DNA of 64,000 nucleotides from Lucifuga dentata. Its lineage: Eukaryota; Chordata; Actinopteri; Ophidiiformes; Bythitidae. Of this stretch, positions 58,931 to 64,000 are shown piece by piece (within the stretch, counting starts at the first letter, position 1; every line of letters begins with the position of its first letter). The notes beneath the pieces are model-generated. The model had not been told where the DNA came from. It made no database searches and saw nothing but the letters and a program-made list of their open reading frames with translations. Made by a program: the position numbers and the translations under genes. The DNA lies in assembly GCA_014773175.1 (NCBI GenBank), contig VXCM01000217.1, forward strand, positions 310,001 through 374,000, read 5' to 3'.

Positions 58931-61126
58931 TAACTCCTAAATGAGAACAATTAAAAACAAATAATATAGTTTCATGCACCTTTAAGTTGAATTTCTAAAG
59001 TTTCATTGCATATATGAACCACAAATCAACACATTTTTAAAGACATTTTTGCTCACCCCAGTGGCCATGTTTTTTTGTTTGATACAAAAATAAGAATTCA
59101 CTAGACTTTAGAATATTTTGCTGTTTTCTAGTCGAAGATATTTTTCAGTGATCATTTTACAGATTTTAATAGATGCATCAGAGTACTGCACCTTTTACGA
59201 TGCTCTTTTCAATCATACTTAGAGCACGCTGTTACTTTAAATTATATCTGCTGTGGAAAAAACACAGGCTTAAACAGTTGCTGATTGAAGAAAAACAAGC
59301 GCTGGCTACATCTGGAAGCAGGAAAGGAAGAAAAGAATGCAACAAGAAAAACGTGGGTATTAGTATAACTGAGCTTCTGGCAATTTTGTTAACCATTATT
59401 ATCTCCTTCTGAAGCCTTGGTTGGTTTCTTCTATTTATATTTCATCTCAGTCTATACAGAATGAAAGATGGTACAGGTCAGTACTTCAGGTTTTGTATTC
59501 CAGCAGTGTCAGTGTAAAGGATGGCTGATAGTAGCTCGCGGGTGTGGAAAGACAGAGATCTGGATGTTGGCGATGTTGGCTAATGTGCTAATATTAAAAT
59601 ATAAACATGACATAATGCCAGGGGAGTGAATACACAAAGAGAGTGTCTGTTTTATTCTTGATTTAAGGATTTTACAGGTTATGCTGACATAGAGAAAACT
59701 GTATGAATATGTACATTTGTTCAGCTGTCAAACCAAATTCTTGCTTCAGCTTCAGATCATATTAACGAAGCGTGTTCAATCTAACTGTGAGTGTCTGAAT
59801 GATGAAAATCAGAGGGGAGATCTGCACAGAAGATAATAAACACAACTTTTCCATGGCTTTTCCAGTCTTTATTCTGCAGCCCAGCCCAGACACATATGAT
59901 CTTGAATGTCCATGGTCATGGCCAAGTCAGGGCTATAATCTGCCTTTTATATCGTGTTGTGTCTTCCTTCGGATATAGATCTCACAGATGAGGAAATAAA
60001 TACAAAAATCTCTCTTTTGGGACTAAAAGAGAGATTTTTGGCAGGCGATGAGCTTTGTCAGCAGACTGTTTTCACCCCCTTGGTGTTGAACCTCAGCCTG
60101 TCTCGCTCAGCCATCTCTTGCGCCTCTCTGCCCCTGTGGCGCGAGTCGTCCAGGTTGTAAAAGATACGGTTTGCGGCTACACATAGCACAGATGACCAGA
60201 ATTCCTGGCAGCGTGGCATGTCACTTGGAGGAGCAGCAAGATGTCAAGGTCAGCCAGCCATGAATGAGGCAGGGAGAGAAAAAATGAGCCCAAGAGATTG
60301 TGTGCTCGAGTAAGATGGATGAGGTGAGAATTCCATTTCATTACAGAGACCTGTCTGAGCAGACCCAATTTGTTTTTTCTACTCTTCAAACAAAAAAAGG
60401 ATTTTCTGCTTACTAAGAATTCTTTTCACATCTGTTAGTTGTGAAAGTCTAAATCAACATCTGTTTTTCAAAATCTAACTGATACTGTGGCGTTAGCTGA
60501 ATGTGTCCAAACTCATATTTGTGATGGTTATCGTGGAACTTTTAACAAGCAAGTACAGTAACTTTACAAGAGTGGAAATTACATTTAGAAATACATTTAT
60601 GGCACTTAAAGAGGCATATATGCCTTTTGTCATTTTCCCTCATTTTTATAGCATAATAGAGTAGGAAGTATATGCTAAAGATTGCCAAAGTTGCAAAATT
60701 TGAGGTTCATGGTTATGGAAATGCTTCCAGTAAGACAAAGTTACTGTCCTGAACCATCCTCAAATCTACTTTTTTTGATAGGTCCTTTAATTCCGTGTTT
60801 ATCAACATGTAACACATTTGAGTGTACAGGCCTACATACCTGCTTAAACACAGCCGCTAACCATGAGCCAGCATCTGTGTTTCATAGTTCGTGTACCTGG
60901 CCAATCAGAAGAGAAACAGGTTTTCTGGTGTGAGCCTTAAAGAGACAGTACCTCAGAGAACCTGTTTTCACTCAGTGTGCACATCAGTGCTGCATCTCAA
61001 GGGAGCATAGAGGTGGATCATTGTGGATTTTTATTTCACATTAAACCATTGCAAAGATTTCAATATAGACCCATAAATGAAAATAAGAACATAAAAATCT
61101 ATATATTATGTCCCCTTTAACTGCAA

Positions 61127-61250
61127 GTTCTTGTACTTTCTTTTTTGTGCAGCTATGTACTTTTACTCCATTACACCTCCTCAGTGGAAATATACTTTTT
61201 ACTCCACTACATTTATATTATGGCTGATACTAGTAAGATAAATTCAACAC
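61127..61250. repeat. teleost interspersed repeat fragment, 'GTAACTTAAGTAC' type
   Basis: GTACTTTTACTCCATTACAC and TTACTCCACTACATTTATAT are the interior of the family seen at 49866 and at the window start. Confidence 0.5.
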
Positions 61251-62146
61251 TGGCTCATACAGTATTGGTGGATATTGCGTAAAACTCTTTTATCTCAGCC
61301 TCATTTTAGCTTGCATTTGTGACATTATCTTTAGAGTTCAAGAAAGGGAAAGAGGATGATGTATTTATGTTATTCTTCAGCTGACCTGAAAGCATGAAAA
61401 AGCAAAAACACTTTCAACAAAAATATCCCACTACATAAACCATCACACATGCACACCTTTATTCATGTCATTTTCCATGAGAAATGAAGGAGGTTTCTTT
61501 CTCACCGCACAGTAGGAGTATAGTAATTATTTTTTAGACATTTGGGTCCGTCAGCCAAATATGTGGCAACCTAGATGACAAAAATCAATTATCACAGATA
61601 CAAACAGATTGTAGATACAAACCTGCTGTGGGAAGTCTGTCTCTTTGCCAGTACAGAGAAAAATCTGGCTTTGGATGATGTCTGTGGAAAGAGTAACAGT
61701 GCAACCACTTTTTTCACTGAAAATCAATACATTTGTCCTTGCAATATGTATTTTCTCTGCAGGACAAATCAGAGTTTTACAGCTCTAACCTTACAAGCTA
61801 AAAAGTAATGTACCAGCTGCTGTGCTGCACTGCTGCATCTTGAAACACGGTGGAGTCTGGTGACCTGCAAAAAAAAAAAAAAAAAAAAACCCACAGTGAT
61901 GTGGAGTCAACTGACCAATCAACTCTGTGGATTCTAGAGTAGAATGAATTCAGACATTAGTAGAATTGCTCTATTTTTGAATAATGGCTGTATGGGATGC
62001 TATTAATCATTGGCTAAAAATAAAACTTACCCAAGCACAAATTTAGGTGATGGAGAAGGTGACCAAAACTGTGCCTCTCCAGAGTATAGCTAGAAATATT
62101 AAAAACAGCTTAAACCTCCCCTACATTATGTGTGTGTCTCTATTTG

Positions 62147-62149
<3 letters not shown>

Positions 62150-62210
<61 letters not shown>

Positions 62211-62220
62211 GCGTGTGTGC
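62150..62220. repeat. (GT)n microsatellite
   Basis: About 25 perfect GT units followed by GC-interrupted units. Confidence 0.95.
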
Positions 62221-63587
62221 GCACGTACATGGCTTTACACACATACAGTACATGTGTCTTTAGAGAGCCAAACCTCAGAGCCAGACTATCACTCATGGCC
62301 AGGGCCGCATGTGTTTGGAGAACCCAACAGGCGCTGATTGCATCTGTATTTACAGTCGGCTATAAATACATATACAGATCTTTTTACAGTCTCCTCAAAA
62401 CCAAAGGCGTGCTCTCAGACACCCACATGCTTGTCGCTCTGAGGCCTGTTAAATGGATGGGACTGCGTCTTTTCTGTTGCTTGGAGGACGCAGGCAGAGG
62501 ACATACTGTATAGACAGACCCACTTATGCTTCACTTGTTGTTCGTGAGCTGAGATCACACGTGGGTTTGTGCGGCTTGGCGCCAAAGTGCATCATGCTTT
62601 ACACACAAAGATAAATACTACGGGTGGTTATTTGCCTAAATGCTCCTCAGAGTCGCATTACAGAGCTGCATGTTGCAAATATTATTCTCATCATATAAAT
62701 AAAAAATAAATAAATAAACTGCCGTAGCATTAAGGCTGTTTATGTAAATCATTGACCTCTGGTCCAACTCGACTGTCATCTGACCTCTCCAGAACCTCGC
62801 TCAGCATTGTTTCGCTGCCGTGCTGAGCCAGAGGTCTCATTGTTTTTGCACTTGGGGTTTCTCTGACACATACCCAGTCTCTTGTGCTAAAATATCCTTC
62901 TATGCCACACAGCTGAATTCACACCGCCAACCCTGGCTTGGTTACCCATATGCTTACTGAACGTATTTTATTTAGATAAAGAAGTTAAGTACACTGTTTT
63001 GCATTTTTTCCATTTTAACCCAATTTGAAATGCCAAGTTCCTTGTTCTCTTTCACTGCTAACTCCACTGTTGTCCTGTATGGGTGTAGAAAGCTCCGTGC
63101 CACACGGTGCCACCAGCTGCTTCTTTTCACCTGCCATAGTTAAGTTTCCCCAGGAGGATGTAATACATGCACAGAAGGTTTAAGGCTGCAGCATGCTTCT
63201 TTCAACATCCCTGTCTGAGAGTCGGAAGCTGGTGGAAGCTTTCCACTGGTCAGTTTGGGGGTGGGCGTGGCTGTCTGTGTCTGACAAATTTTGTAACTCA
63301 CCGCCTCCACCACTCCCTGAGGCACACCCACTTCACATCGCGATTGGCCAGGTGTGGTGAGATGTGGAGCTCTCTTTTTTCTTCCGGTCACTGTATGTGT
63401 GCTGCACGGAGAGAACTGAAAGTTAAAAGATGCTCAGTTTTGCTCATTTATATCTCCATTTATAAGCAAGTGGAAATCACGTAAACACACAGAAGACACT
63501 GTTATTAATTCCTCCCCTCTCCTCACGTGACAGTGTGTTTCATTTTCCAGGTTTATATGACTAATCGTATTGAGATTACAAAAACAG

Positions 63588-63594
<7 letters not shown>

Positions 63595-63623
<29 letters not shown>
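63595..63623. repeat. (CA)n microsatellite
   Basis: About 14 CA units. Confidence 0.9.
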
Positions 63624-63624
<1 letters not shown>

Positions 63625-64000
63625 ATCGCCTCCCCGCTCCATGATAGCAGGTTGCCGACGAGGTCTCAGACCAAGTTGGACGAGCCATGTCGGAGCAAAC
63701 TGCAGCCTTTACACTATTTCTCCCAATATGCCGCATCCCTGGTGTAGCGCCATGGCCAGTTGTGTTTGTTGGAATGTTTGACCTTACCAGAATATTATTG
63801 CAAAAGAAATGTTGTGTAACACTCTGTCTTCAACTGATCTGCAAGTGTGAAAATCCCCCAACTTAAAGGTTTTCTGATAGTGAAGCCAAACTGTAATTTT
63901 CTTCATTATAAATGCTTTTACTTTTGATAATGAAGTACATTTTACTGCCATTACTTTTTTTTTTTTTTTTTTTTTTTTAAACTAAATTTCATTACAGGAC

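Larger units (their letters stand above)
49715..64000 (+). other. repeat-rich DNA without recognised exons
   Basis: It could be the first intron of the candidate gene at 49660, or simply intergenic. Between 51.7 and 57.3 kb it is dominated by TTAA-ended elements. After 57.3 kb come one dispersed repeat copy (58565-58930), microsatellites and otherwise unremarkable AT-rich sequence. A GC-richer piece with an ATTGGCC box lies at 63330-63400, but no gene start could be supported there. Confidence 0.5.

Noticed and set aside
62047..62513. 127-codon open frame starting in a Cys-Val repeat
   Set aside because: It is the translation of a GT microsatellite plus unrelated sequence; no motif.
63689..63865. 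ATG with moderate context and a 58-codon open frame near the right edge
   Set aside because: The protein has no recognisable feature, there is no donor, and the region is otherwise AT-rich; not enough to call a gene start.
1..64000. CRISPR arrays, operons, phage or other prokaryotic systems
   Set aside because: The direct repeats are microsatellites, transposon copies or N-joined duplications. The window has introns and vertebrate-type repeats throughout.

Overview
The window is vertebrate genomic DNA, most probably from a teleost fish. Genes are split by GT-AG introns, there are many CA/GT microsatellites and teleost-type DNA transposon debris, and the one clear gene is a fish-like Dachsous cadherin. 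There is no prokaryotic, CRISPR, plasmid or phage content. The assembly is imperfect: one 127-N gap, plus fifteen single-N joins. Nine of these joins are flanked by perfect 61-67 bp direct duplications that look artificial.

Layout. Positions 1-19934 carry no recognisable exon and are read as part of a very long intron upstream of the first visible exon. They hold microsatellites, a hAT-type element with a perfect 8 bp target duplication, foldback elements and other repeats. Positions 19935-40537 hold 25 plus-strand exons encoding the C-terminal ~2,700 residues of dachsous cadherin-related 1 (dchs1; the a or b paralogue cannot be told apart). The exons are phase-consistent and sum to 8190 nt. 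They encode about 22 cadherin repeats (EC6, partial, to EC27 if the family's usual 27 applies), a dibasic furin-like site, one membrane helix and a ~356-residue cytoplasmic tail with strongly DCHS1-like blocks. The signal peptide and EC1-5 lie upstream of the window.

Positions 40538-49600 are the 3' UTR and 3' flank. Positions 49660-49714 could be the first coding exon of an unidentified plus-strand gene, but this is weak. From about 48 to 57 kb the DNA is colonised by one short inverted-repeat element family ending in TTAA-AGGACCATACC. It has five near-complete copies, one complete member of a sister subfamily and one solo end; a further deleted copy lies at 11.4 kb and another complete copy at 15.8 kb (counted among the five).

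In the established biology of the family, Dachsous on one cell binds Fat4 on its neighbour to convey planar cell polarity and Hippo-pathway information. Nothing here looks like a wholly new system. The most useful observations are the intact dchs1 gene model, the assembly duplications that touch it, and the TTAA-ended element family.
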